Below, in pieces: positions 32,676 through 41,161 of a stretch of DNA of 64,000 bases. This DNA is from Streptomyces sp. NBC_01268 (GTDB lineage Bacteria > Actinomycetota > Actinomycetes > Streptomycetales > Streptomycetaceae). The stretch's first letter is position 1. Each line of letters opens with the position of its first letter. Location: assembly GCF_036240795.1 (NCBI RefSeq), contig NZ_CP108454.1, forward strand, positions 1,178,001 to 1,242,000, given 5' to 3'. Under the pieces are notes generated by a model, which ran no database searches, was not told where the DNA came from, and saw only the letters and a list, made by a program, of their open reading frames with translations. The translations under genes and the position numbers were made by a program.

Positions 32676-33236
32676 ATGGCAGAGGTCGGTGCCGAGGTGG
32701 CCGCGGAAGGCGCGGCGGCGCGCACCCGGCGGTTGCGCCGGGCGGGGATCCTCGGCGGGGCGATCGGCGGAGGGATCGGTGGCGCGGGCACGGCGGTCCA
32801 GGGGCTCGACACGGGTTTCCCGTGGTGGGTCGTGGGCCCCTTCGTGGCCCTGGGCGTCACGGTCGGCGTCCTGGCGGGGGTGCGGCACGGGCGCGAGGAC
32901 CGGGCGCAGAAGGACTCGCTGGAGCCTCACGAGACCGTGCTCAACGTCTACGGGGTGTGGCGGTGTCCCGCGCCGCCGCGGAGCGGCATGGTCTCCCCGG
33001 AGAACGCTCCGTACCAGTTGCACACGACCACCCGGCACCTGCAGTTCTGGAAGGGCGAGGACCTGGTGTGGGCGCATCCGTGGCACGAGGTGCGCGCCGA
33101 GGCGGACGGCCCCTTGTTGCGCGTGCTGCGTGCGGGCGTGGAGATCGCGCTCGTGGAGCAGCCGGCGGCACCGGGGATGCCGGAGGAGTTCTGCTTCGTG
33201 GCCGAACGGATCGCCGCCCGGTTCGGCCGGCGCTGA
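32676..33236 (+). CDS. Hypothetical membrane protein
   Basis: 186 residues from the ATG at 32676 with GGGGGGAC upstream. Two hydrophobic segments (about 24-41, glycine-rich, and 49-69) are followed by a soluble C-terminal domain of about 110 residues (HETVLNVYGVWRC, LHTTTRHLQFWKGEDLVWAHPW, then a helix FCFVAERIAARFG). The domain resembles a PH-like fold, but I do not recognise the family. No catalytic motif is visible. Confidence 0.75.
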   Translation: MAEVGAEVAAEGAAARTRRLRRAGILGGAIGGGIGGAGTAVQGLDTGFPWWVVGPFVALGVTVGVLAGVRHGREDRAQKDSLEPHETVLNVYGVWRCPAPPRSGMVSPENAPYQLHTTTRHLQFWKGEDLVWAHPWHEVRAEADGPLLRVLRAGVEIALVEQPAAPGMPEEFCFVAERIAARFGRR

Positions 33237-33284
33237 GGGTCGTCACCGCCGAGGCTGTCGCCGCGGGGGCAGCGGCCGCTCAGA

Positions 33285-33317
33285 GAGGAGCAGCCGCTCA
33301 AGGAGGAGCAGCCGCTC
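33285..33317. repeat. 18-bp period direct repeat
   Basis: GAGGAGCAGCCGCTC occurs at 33285-33299 and 33303-33317, with a degenerate third copy (CAGCGGCCGCTC) just before. It lies between convergent genes. Confidence 0.6.
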
Positions 33318-33335
33318 GTGAACGGGCGACTCCCC

Positions 33336-34376
33336 TCAGCCGACCGGGTCCCCGGCCTCCAGGTTGAGGACGGTGCCGCGTTCCCGGGCGCGCAGGGCCC
33401 AGCGGAGGCGGCGGTAGCGGACCGGGGGCAGCAGGTCCGCCGCCTCCTCCTCGGTGACGAAGCGCCAGGCGCGGAGCTCGGCGCCGGGCAGGAGGAGCCG
33501 GTCGGCGTCGGCGGCGGACAGCCGGCCGCCGTCGAACAGGAGGCGCAGGCCGCCGAATCCGGGCGGCTGGGGGCGCTCCCAGTCGACGAGCAGCAGCCGC
33601 GGTACGGCCTTGAGTTCGAGTCCGATCTCCTCGGCGACCTCGCGCATGCCGGCGCGGGCGGGCGGCTCGCCGGGTTCGACGACGCCGCCGGGGAACTCCC
33701 AACCGGGCTTGTACGTGGGGTCGACGAGGAGGAAACGATCCTGCTCGTCGAAGAGCAGGACGCCCGCGGCGAGGGTCTCGCCGGTGGGTTCGGGGGTCTG
33801 GACGATGCCGCAGGGGGCGGCGAGCCCGGCGGCGACGGCGTCGGCGACGGTCCGCGCGGCCTCGGCCGAGGTGCGCGCGCCGTTGTCGACGGCGTAGGCG
33901 TCGTCGCCGAGCCAGCCGTGGAGCGCGGCGCGGTACGGCTCGATGTGCCGGTGGCACCAACGGCGGGTCCGGTCCTCGGCGTCGGGGTCGTCGGGGTGTT
34001 CGCGGCGGGTGTCGATCCGCTCGCGCAGGATCGTTTCGTCCGGGGTGAGGACGACATGCCGCACCTCGATGCGGCGGGCCGCGAGCGCGCCGAAGATCTC
34101 GTCCCGGTACTCCTGCCGCAGCAGGGTCATGGGGACCACGAGCACCCCGCCGACCTCGGCGAGCAGCGCGGCCGCGGTGTCCACGACGAGTCGGCGCCAG
34201 ATCGGCAGGTCCTGGAAGTCGTCGACCTCCGCGAGCCGTTTCTGCGGAAGCAGCAGGCTCAGGCCGCCGCCGACGAGCTCCGGGTCGTACAGGGTGCTGT
34301 TCGGGATCAGATCGACCAGCTCGCGCGCGGTGCTTGTCTTCCCCGCGCCGAACGCACCGTTGATCCAGACGATCAC
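33336..34376 (-). CDS. P-loop AAA/kinase-like domain fused to a NUDIX hydrolase
   Basis: 346 residues from the GTG at 34376. Residues 1-185 form a P-loop domain (Walker A GAFGAGKT at 7-14, then DDFQDLPIW and a LID-like REHPDDPDAEDRTR) of the AAA_33/zeta-toxin-like nucleoside-kinase group. Residues ~200-330 are a NUDIX domain with a complete box GX5EX7REUXEEXGU (about 231-253). The P-loop part probably phosphorylates a small molecule, and the NUDIX part hydrolyses nucleoside diphosphate derivatives. The fusion suggests they act in sequence on one metabolite. No obvious partner gene is near. Confidence 0.9.
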   Translation of the reverse strand: MIVWINGAFGAGKTSTARELVDLIPNSTLYDPELVGGGLSLLLPQKRLAEVDDFQDLPIWRRLVVDTAAALLAEVGGVLVVPMTLLRQEYRDEIFGALAARRIEVRHVVLTPDETILRERIDTRREHPDDPDAEDRTRRWCHRHIEPYRAALHGWLGDDAYAVDNGARTSAEAARTVADAVAAGLAAPCGIVQTPEPTGETLAAGVLLFDEQDRFLLVDPTYKPGWEFPGGVVEPGEPPARAGMREVAEEIGLELKAVPRLLLVDWERPQPPGFGGLRLLFDGGRLSAADADRLLLPGAELRAWRFVTEEEAADLLPPVRYRRLRWALRARERGTVLNLEAGDPVG

Positions 34377-34523
34377 GGTTCCCCCTCTTCGTATGCCCCC
34401 TGTGGCTTGCCCGCACCACCCTGCCACGGAAACCCCTCGGGAGGGCCGGGAGCCGGCCCGGGCGCGGAGCACGCACCCGGTACGGGGCCGGGGGCACCCG
34501 TCAGGACGGCGGCGGGCCGCCCG

Positions 34524-35471
34524 TCAGGTCAGCCGCGGGCCCTCCTTCGGGCGGGGCACGGCCGCCGCAGCCCCGAGCAGCCCCGCGTCGGTCCCGGTGA
34601 GCGCGGGGACGACGGCGAGGCCATCCACGAACGAGAGCGTGGCGTAGGAGCGCAGGCTGCGGCGGAGCGGAGCGAACAGGACCTCGCCCGCTCCCGCCAC
34701 TCCCCCGCCGACGACGGCGATGTCGATCTCGACCAGGCTGGCGGTGGCGGCGATGCCGGCCGCGAGGGCCTGGGCGGCCCGTTCGAAGGAGGCGACGGCC
34801 ACGGGGTCGCCGGCTCGGGCCGCGGCGGCCACCGCGGCGGCGGAGGAGTCGCCGTCGGGCCCGGGGCGCCAGCCGTCGGCCAGGGCGCGGCGGGCGATGT
34901 GGGGGCCGCTGGCGATCCGTTCGACACAGCCGCGCCCGCCGCAGGCGCATGGGTCGCCGTCGAGGTCGACGCTGATGTGGCCGATGTGCCCGGCGTTGCC
35001 GGTGGGGCCGGGGTGGACCCGCCCGTTCAGGACCAGCCCGCCGCCCACGCCGGTCGAGACGACCAGGCACAGCGCGTTGTCGTGGCCCCGCGCGGCGCCC
35101 ATCCAGTGCTCGGCGGCCGTCATGGCGACGCCGTCGCCCACCAACGTGACCGGACGTCCGCCGGTCGCCCGGTGGACCCGCTCGACCAGGGGGAAGTCCC
35201 GCCACCCGGGCACGTTGACCGGGCTGACCGTGCCCGCGGAGGCGTCGACGGGCCCCGCGCTGCCGATGCCGACGGCCCCGGCCGAGTCCCAGAGCGGGGA
35301 GCGGGCCAGCTCGTCGAGGACGGCCTCGACCGCGCGCACGACCGTCTCGCCGTCCTCCCGCGCGGGCGTGGGCCGCTGCGCCCGTACGAGGATCCGGCCG
35401 GCTCCGTCGACCAGCGCACCGGCGATCTTGGTGCCGCCGATGTCGAGGGCGACGACGAGGTCAGTGCTCAT
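34524..35471 (-). CDS. ROK-family sugar kinase
   Basis: 315 residues from the ATG at 35471. ATP-binding DIGGTK at 10-15, catalytic region VGDG with D113, and zinc motif CACGGRGC with C175, C177 and C182. The usual E-x-G-H sugar-binding motif reads HIGH (162-165), so the Glu that contacts the sugar hydroxyl is replaced by His. The product phosphorylates glucose or a related sugar in the cytosol. It diverges from a LacI regulator, and a perfect 12-bp palindrome sits between them, so the two genes are probably controlled together. Confidence 0.9.
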   Translation of the reverse strand: MSTDLVVALDIGGTKIAGALVDGAGRILVRAQRPTPAREDGETVVRAVEAVLDELARSPLWDSAGAVGIGSAGPVDASAGTVSPVNVPGWRDFPLVERVHRATGGRPVTLVGDGVAMTAAEHWMGAARGHDNALCLVVSTGVGGGLVLNGRVHPGPTGNAGHIGHISVDLDGDPCACGGRGCVERIASGPHIARRALADGWRPGPDGDSSAAAVAAAARAGDPVAVASFERAAQALAAGIAATASLVEIDIAVVGGGVAGAGEVLFAPLRRSLRSYATLSFVDGLAVVPALTGTDAGLLGAAAAVPRPKEGPRLT

Positions 35472-35524
35472 GGGCTCCGGGTCTCCGTGGGGCAAGGGGT
35501 GCGATCTACAGTCTCCCCACCTCT

Positions 35525-35536
35525 GACAACGTTGTC
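35525..35536. promoter_or_regulatory. LacI-type operator
   Basis: Perfect palindrome GACAACGTTGTC with the central CG typical of LacI/GalR sites, located between the divergent ROK kinase and LacI genes, 58 bases before the LacI start. Confidence 0.8.
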
Positions 35537-35593
35537 CAGGCCCTATGCTCGACAGCGACGAGATCGGAACACACGACGGAGGAACCGCACACC

Positions 35594-36631
35594 GTGGCCG
35601 ACACCGCCCGCCGCCCCGAGCACCGCTACGGCAATCGGCCCACGATGAAGGACGTCGCCGCCCGCGCGGGCGTCGGCCTGAAGACCGTCTCCCGCGTCGT
35701 CAACGGCGAGCCCGGGGTCACGCCCGACACCGAGCGGCGCGTCCAGGAGGCCATCGACTCCCTCGGTTTCCGCCGCAACGACAGCGCGCGGGTGCTGCGC
35801 AAGGGGCGTACGGCATCCGTGGGACTGGTCCTGGAGGACCTGGCCGACCCGTTCTACGGCCCCCTCAGCCGCGCCGTCGAGGAGGTCGCCCGAGCCCACG
35901 GGGCGCTGCTCATCAACGGCTCCAGCGCGGAGGACCCGGACCGCGAGCAGGAGCTGGCGCTCGCGCTGTGCGCGCGGCGGGTCGACGGGCTCATCGTCAT
36001 CCCGGCGGGCTCCGACCACCGTTACCTGGAGCCGGAGATCCAGGCGGGCGTCGCCACCGTCTTCGTCGACCGCCCGGCGGGACGCATCGACGCGGACGCC
36101 GTCCTCTCCGACAGCCACGGCGGCGCCCGCCAGGGCGTGGCCCACCTGATCGCCCACGGCCACCGCCGCATCGGCTTCATCGGCGACCGCCCCCGCATCC
36201 ACACGGCCACGGAGCGCCTCCGCGGCTACCGGGCGGCCATGGAGGACGCGGGCCTGGAGGTGGCCGAGGAGTGGATCTCCCTCGGCCCGACCGAACCGGA
36301 CCGGGTCGCCCAGGCGGTCGAGGCGATGTTGTCCGGTCCGAACGCGGTCACGGCCCTGTTCGCCGGCAACAACCGCGTGACGGTGACGGCCGTGCGGACC
36401 CTCGCGGCGCGCGAGACGCCGGTCGCCCTGGTCGGCTTCGACGACATCGAGCTGGCCGACCTCCTCGGGATCACCGTCATCGCCCAGGACGCGGCCGCGC
36501 TGGGCCGCACGGCCGCGGAACGCCTCTTCCGCCGCCTGGACGGCGTCGAGGAGCCCCCCACCACGGTGGTGATCCGCACGACGCTGATCCCCCGGGGCTC
36601 GGGCGAGATCGCGCCACCGAGGGACAGCTGA
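35594..36631 (+). CDS. LacI-family transcriptional repressor
   Basis: 345 residues from the GTG at 35594 with GGAGGAAC upstream. The N-terminal HTH (about 17-45: TMKDVAARAGVGLKTVSRVVNG) and hinge helix (RVLRKG) precede a periplasmic-binding-protein-like sugar domain (about 73-335). It presumably binds the palindrome at 35525-35536 and represses itself and the divergent ROK kinase until the sugar is present. No transporter is adjacent. Confidence 0.93.
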   Translation: MADTARRPEHRYGNRPTMKDVAARAGVGLKTVSRVVNGEPGVTPDTERRVQEAIDSLGFRRNDSARVLRKGRTASVGLVLEDLADPFYGPLSRAVEEVARAHGALLINGSSAEDPDREQELALALCARRVDGLIVIPAGSDHRYLEPEIQAGVATVFVDRPAGRIDADAVLSDSHGGARQGVAHLIAHGHRRIGFIGDRPRIHTATERLRGYRAAMEDAGLEVAEEWISLGPTEPDRVAQAVEAMLSGPNAVTALFAGNNRVTVTAVRTLAARETPVALVGFDDIELADLLGITVIAQDAAALGRTAAERLFRRLDGVEEPPTTVVIRTTLIPRGSGEIAPPRDS

Positions 36632-36677
36632 CAGGCCGACGGGAAGGGGGCGTGGCCGCGAGCCCCGCTCCGGCCGC

Positions 36678-38561
36678 CTAGCAGATCCGCAGCCCCTCGA
36701 CGGGACCGCCGCCCGAACCGCCCTTCAGGTGCAGCACGCTGACGTAGACGTTGGTGTTGCCGCTGTCGTCGTCGGTCCGGGCCCACCAGCGGCTGCTGCG
36801 CCCCCCGTAGGTCTCGCTGTGATCGAGATCCACCTGGCAGAAGAACTCCTGCGGTCCCGCGCCCACGGTCCCCATCTCACCGCCGTCGTACCTCGTGCTC
36901 GTGGCCGTCCGCACCACCTGGCAGGTGGCGGAGGACCCGGACGCGGTGCACCCGGAGGCGACGGGCGGGGTGGTGGTGGCCGGGGCGGCGATGGTCGGCC
37001 CGGCACCGGCGGTGGCCGCGGCACCGCCACCGCCACCGCCCTTGCTCGGGGCGGGCGCCGCCCCGGTGGCACCGGGGGACGCGCCGGCGCTCTTCCCCGG
37101 GGGTACGTCGCCCGTGGCCGAGCCGCCTCCGCTCGGCGTGGCGCTCTCGCCGGGCCCGGGCGACCTCGTGGCCGGGCCCGTGGCGGACCCGCTGCTCCGC
37201 GGCACGTCGGCGCGGCCGTCCAGCACCCGCCCGGGCTCCCCCGTGGCCCCCTGGGCGGGCTGGTCACCGGCCGCCGCGGCACCGCCCGACGTCCGGTCGA
37301 TCGCGCCGTAGGTGATGCCGCCGCCGACGAGGACCACCCCGGCCACGGCGGCGGCGACGACCCCCCGCCTGCGGCGCCGCTCACGCGCACGCCCGCCGGC
37401 CCCGCCCCGCCCGGGCGGGGCGGCCGCCTCACCCAACGGCGGGGCGGGTGGCCCGAAGGAACCCATGGGCACGGGCACGGCGGCAGGCACAGGTGCGGAC
37501 ACGGACATGGGTACGGGCACGGGCGCCGGCAGGGCCTCGGCGCCGGGCGCGTCCGCGGCCGCGGACCCACTCGCCGCCACGGGCTCGGCGACAGGCGGGG
37601 GCACGGGCACGGGCACGGGCACGGACCCGGGCACAGACACGGACTCAGCCACGGGCGTACCGGCAGCCGCAGCGGCAGCCACACCCTCGCCGCCGGCCTC
37701 CACCGCGGCCCCGGCGGCACCCTCCGCCCCCGCCACGACCTCCGCCAGCATCCCCGCCGCCTCCCGCGCGGAGGGCCGCCCCTCCGGGTCCTTGCACAGC
37801 AGCCGGAGGAGCACCGGCGTCAGGACGCCGGACCGGACCGGGTCCGGAAGGGGGTCGGTGACGATGGCCGCGAGGGTGGACCAGGTGGACGTACGCCGGA
37901 AGGGCACGGCCCCTTCGACCGCCGCGTACAGGGTGGCGCCGAGCGCCCACACGTCGGCGGCGGGCCCGGGGGCGGCGCCGCGGGCGCGTTCCGGGGAGAG
38001 GTAGTCGAGGGAGCCGACGATCTCGCCGCTGCGGGTGAGGCGGGCGGCGGAGCCGTCGCCGGGGTCCTCGATGGTGGCGATGCCGAAGTCGGTGAGGAGG
38101 ACCCGGCCGGAGCGGTCGAGCAGGATGTTGCCGGGCTTGACGTCCCGGTGCAGCACGCCGGCCTCGTGCGCGGCGGCCAGCGCCTCCAGGACGCGGGCAC
38201 CGATGCGGGCGGCCTCGACGGGGTCGAGGGGGCCTTGGGCGGCGAGGACGTCGTCGAGAGAGGGGCCGTCGACGAGCTCCATGACGATGACCGGCCGGCC
38301 CTCGTGCTCGGTGACGTCGTGGACGGCGACCACTCCGGGGTGCCGGACCCGGGCGGCGGCACGGGCCTCCCGCTGCATGCGCAGGCGCATGGCGTCGAGC
38401 TCGGGCGCCGCGGTGTCCGTGTAGGTGCGCAGTTCCTTGACGGCCACTTCGCGGCCGAGGACTTCGTCGACGGCCTGCCAGACGACGCCCATGCCGCCGC
38501 GGCCGAGCCTGCGCACGATTCTGTAGCGGCCCGCGAGCCGCCCGTTCTCCCCCGATGACAC
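36678..38561 (-). CDS. Membrane serine/threonine protein kinase with C-terminal cysteine-containing sensor
   Basis: 627 residues. The PknB-type kinase domain (13-272) has the G-loop LGRGGMGVVW, K42, HRD with D140, N145 and DFG with D158, all intact. A linker (about 275-390) is rich in Val-Pro repeats. One span (about 397-417) leads to an extracytoplasmic Gly/Ser/Pro linker and an ~85-residue C-terminal domain with four cysteines (SGCTASG, ATCQVV, FFCQVD and the terminal residue C627), which could form two disulfides. No PASTA repeats are present. It is transcribed towards the LacI gene, and the two genes are convergent. Confidence 0.93.
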   Translation of the reverse strand: MSSGENGRLAGRYRIVRRLGRGGMGVVWQAVDEVLGREVAVKELRTYTDTAAPELDAMRLRMQREARAAARVRHPGVVAVHDVTEHEGRPVIVMELVDGPSLDDVLAAQGPLDPVEAARIGARVLEALAAAHEAGVLHRDVKPGNILLDRSGRVLLTDFGIATIEDPGDGSAARLTRSGEIVGSLDYLSPERARGAAPGPAADVWALGATLYAAVEGAVPFRRTSTWSTLAAIVTDPLPDPVRSGVLTPVLLRLLCKDPEGRPSAREAAGMLAEVVAGAEGAAGAAVEAGGEGVAAAAAAGTPVAESVSVPGSVPVPVPVPPPVAEPVAASGSAAADAPGAEALPAPVPVPMSVSAPVPAAVPVPMGSFGPPAPPLGEAAAPPGRGGAGGRARERRRRRGVVAAAVAGVVLVGGGITYGAIDRTSGGAAAAGDQPAQGATGEPGRVLDGRADVPRSSGSATGPATRSPGPGESATPSGGGSATGDVPPGKSAGASPGATGAAPAPSKGGGGGGAAATAGAGPTIAAPATTTPPVASGCTASGSSATCQVVRTATSTRYDGGEMGTVGAGPQEFFCQVDLDHSETYGGRSSRWWARTDDDSGNTNVYVSVLHLKGGSGGGPVEGLRIC

Positions 38562-38630
38562 CGCTGCCCCGTTCCCTGTCGAACTTGTGAACTCGTACAG
38601 GGTACGGGGCAGTTGGCGCGAAAGTGACGT

Positions 38631-39920
38631 TTACTGCGCCTGAGCCGTGAGATCGCCGCGGCGCGGGGAGGCGAAACGGTCGAGGTCGGCGCGGGTGAGA
38701 CCGGTGAGGGCGTCGACCTCCGCGGTGTCGAGGGCGCCGCAGTCGATGCCGCGCAGCAGGTAGGAACTGAGCGCCTTGGCGGTGGCGGGCTCGTCCATGA
38801 CGTCGCCGCCCGCGTGGTTGGCGTAGGCGGAGAGGCGCTTGGCGGCGGTCTCGTAGCCTTCGCGGTAGAAGGCGAAGACGGCGGCGTAACGGGTGGGGAT
38901 GTGACCCGGGTGCATGTCCCAGCCCTGGTAGTAGGCGCGGGACAGGGCGCGGCGGGTGAGCCCGTAGTGCAGCTTCCACGCCTCGTGGACGTGGGCGGTG
39001 GGGCCGACGGGGAGGACGTTGGTGGAGCCGTCGGAGACGCGTACGCCGGTGCCGGCGGCGGCGACCTGCATGATCGCCTTGGCGTGGTCGGCGGCGGGGT
39101 GGTCGCTGGCCTGGTAGGCGGCGGAGATGCCGAGGCAGGCGCTGTAGTCGAAGGTGCCGTAGTGGAGGCCGGTGGCGCGGCCCTCGGCGGTGTCGATCAT
39201 GCGGGCGACGGCGGCGGTGCCGTCGGCGGCGAGGATGGACTGGCTGGTCTCGATCTGGATCTCGAAGCCGAGCCGGCCGGCGTCGAGGCTGTGGGCCTTC
39301 TCGAAGGCTTCGAGGAGCCGGACGAAGGCGGTGACCTGCTCGGGGTAGGTGACCTTGGGGAGGGTGAGGACGAGCCCGTCGGGCAGGCCGCCGTTCTCCA
39401 TGAGGCCGGTGAGGAAGACGTCGGTGGTGCGGATGCCGCGGTCGCGTACGGCGGCCTCCATGCACTTCATCCGGATGCCCATGTACGGGGCGGCACTGAG
39501 GTCCGCGTAGGCCTCGGTGATGATCCGCGCGGCGCGGGCGGCATCGTGGTCCTCGTCCGTGCCGCCGTAGCCGTCCTCGAAGTCGACGCGGAGGTCCTCG
39601 ACGGGCTCGCGCTCCAGCTTGGCGCGGACGCGGCCGTAGACGTCCTCGGCGAGGTCGTCGGAGAGCCCGAGGACGCCGGCGAAGGTGGCGGCGTCGGGGG
39701 CGTGCTCGTCGAGGGCGGCGAGGGCCTGGTCGCCCCAGGAGCGGATGGTTCCGGCGTCGAAGAGGTTGCCGGGCACGTAGACGGTGTGGACGGGCTGGCG
39801 GGTGCCGGGGTCTCCCGGGTAGCGCCGGTCCAGCTCGGCGTCCACGGCGGTGAGGGAAGCGCTGATCTCCTCGCTGACCGCGCCCGCGAGGCTCGTCGAC
39901 ACCTTCTCCTGCTGACCCAT
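38631..39920 (-). CDS. DUF6986-family aldolase-like protein
   Basis: 429 residues from the ATG at 39920, which has CAGGAGG seven bases upstream. The chain has features of the HpcH/HpaI aldolase and malate synthase/citrate lyase superfamily: TVYVPGNLFDAG, VDFEDGYGG with probable metal-binding acidic residues, LPKVTYPEQ, and EIQIETSQS. DUF6986 members are often encoded with purine or allantoin catabolism genes. The promoter region carries two IclR-like sites (39937-39951 and 39959-39971), which fits control by an AllR-type repressor. The exact reaction is unknown. Confidence 0.86.
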   Translation of the reverse strand: MGQQEKVSTSLAGAVSEEISASLTAVDAELDRRYPGDPGTRQPVHTVYVPGNLFDAGTIRSWGDQALAALDEHAPDAATFAGVLGLSDDLAEDVYGRVRAKLEREPVEDLRVDFEDGYGGTDEDHDAARAARIITEAYADLSAAPYMGIRMKCMEAAVRDRGIRTTDVFLTGLMENGGLPDGLVLTLPKVTYPEQVTAFVRLLEAFEKAHSLDAGRLGFEIQIETSQSILAADGTAAVARMIDTAEGRATGLHYGTFDYSACLGISAAYQASDHPAADHAKAIMQVAAAGTGVRVSDGSTNVLPVGPTAHVHEAWKLHYGLTRRALSRAYYQGWDMHPGHIPTRYAAVFAFYREGYETAAKRLSAYANHAGGDVMDEPATAKALSSYLLRGIDCGALDTAEVDALTGLTRADLDRFASPRRGDLTAQAQ

Positions 39921-39936
39921 CCCACATCCTCCTGTT

Positions 39937-39971
39937 TTCCGCTGCACGGAATCAACAATCCGTATAGCGAA
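39937..39971. promoter_or_regulatory. Two IclR-type operator-like sites, 21 bases apart
   Basis: TTCCG-CTGCA-CGGAA (39937-39951) is a perfect 5-bp inverted repeat. A second, weaker copy ATCCG-TATAG-CGAAG lies at 39958-39972. The 21-base phase puts both on one face of the helix. This resembles operators of IclR-family repressors such as AllR. It lies 17 bases before the DUF6986 start. Confidence 0.6.
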
Positions 39972-40015
39972 GTTAATGGCCCGCCGGGACCCGCGTCAAT
40001 GGGTGTCCGAAACGA

Positions 40016-40054
40016 CCGGGGGCCGCGCGGTGAAGATCACCACGCGGCCCCCGG
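40016..40054. terminator. Terminator hairpin downstream of etfA
   Basis: CCGGGGGCCGCGCGGTGA (40016-40033) pairs with TCACCACGCGGCCCCCGG (40037-40054) with one mismatch and a 3-base loop. It lies about 50 bases after the etfA stop on the minus strand. Confidence 0.8.
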
Positions 40055-40103
40055 ACCGTAAAAGAACCGCAGGTCAACCGGTCACCCGGTCGGCCCTCAC
40101 CTC

Positions 40104-41066
40104 TTAGCCCTTGCGGGCCTTGACCTCGTCCGTCAGCTGCGGCACGACGTCGAACAGGTCGCCGACGACGCCGTAGTCGACCAGGTCGAAGATCGGGGCC
40201 TCGGCGTCCTTGTTGATGGCCACGATGGTCTTCGAGGTCTGCATGCCCGCGCGGTGCTGGATCGCACCGGAGATGCCGGAGGCGATGTACAGCTGCGGCG
40301 AGACGGACTTGCCGGTCTGGCCGACCTGGTTGGAGTGCGGGTACCAGCCGGCGTCGACGGCGGCGCGGGAGGCGCCGACGGCGGCACCGAGGGAGTCGGC
40401 GAGCGCCTCGATGATCGCGAAGTTCTCGGCACCGTTGACGCCGCGGCCGCCGGAGACCACGATCGCGGCCTCGGTCAGCTCCGGGCGGCCGGTCGACTCG
40501 CGCGGGGTGCGGGCGACGACCTTGGTGCCGGTGGCCTGCGCCGAGAAGGAGACGGCGAGCGCCTCGACGGCGCCGGCGGCCGGGGCGGCCTCCACGGCGG
40601 CCGAGTTCGGCTTGACCGTGATGACCGGGGTGCCCTTGGAGACACGGGACTTGGTGGAGAAGGAGGCGGCGAACGCGGACTGCGTCGCGACCGGACCCTC
40701 GGCACCGGCCTCCAGGTCGACGGCGTCGGTGATGATGCCGGAGCCGATGCGCACCGCGAGACGGGCGGCGATCTCCTTGCCCTCGGCGGAGGACGGGACG
40801 AGCACGGCGGCCGGGGAGACGGCGTCGTACGCGGCCTGGAGGGCGTCGACCTTCGGGACGACGAGGTAGTCGCCGAACTCGGGGGCGTCGGCGGTCAGGA
40901 CGCGGGTGGCACCGTGCTCGGCGAGGGCCGCGGCGGTGTCGGCGGCGCCGTTGCCCAGGGCGACGGCGACGGGCTCGCCGAGGCGGCGCGCCAGGGTGAG
41001 CAGCTCCAGGGTGGGCTTGCGGACGGCTCCGTCGACGTGGTCGACGTAGACGAGAATCTCAGCCAT
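40104..41066 (-). CDS. etfA: Electron transfer flavoprotein alpha subunit
   Basis: 320 residues. The N-terminal domain resembles EtfB, and the C-terminal FAD domain (about 190-315) has the signature [32 protein letters not shown] and [18 protein letters not shown]. With EtfB it forms a heterodimer that carries electrons from acyl-CoA dehydrogenases to the membrane quinone pool. No dehydrogenase or ETF-quinone oxidoreductase lies alongside. It follows etfB by 95 bases and is co-directional. Confidence 0.97.
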   Translation of the reverse strand: MAEILVYVDHVDGAVRKPTLELLTLARRLGEPVAVALGNGAADTAAALAEHGATRVLTADAPEFGDYLVVPKVDALQAAYDAVSPAAVLVPSSAEGKEIAARLAVRIGSGIITDAVDLEAGAEGPVATQSAFAASFSTKSRVSKGTPVITVKPNSAAVEAAPAAGAVEALAVSFSAQATGTKVVARTPRESTGRPELTEAAIVVSGGRGVNGAENFAIIEALADSLGAAVGASRAAVDAGWYPHSNQVGQTGKSVSPQLYIASGISGAIQHRAGMQTSKTIVAINKDAEAPIFDLVDYGVVGDLFDVVPQLTDEVKARKG

Positions 41067-41161
41067 GGGACTTCAATCTCCTGCGGAAGAAACGGGACGG
41101 CCTGAGGGGGCGGCGCGGAGCGCGCGGGTCCGGGGCGGAACCGCGGCCCGCGGACTGCGGA

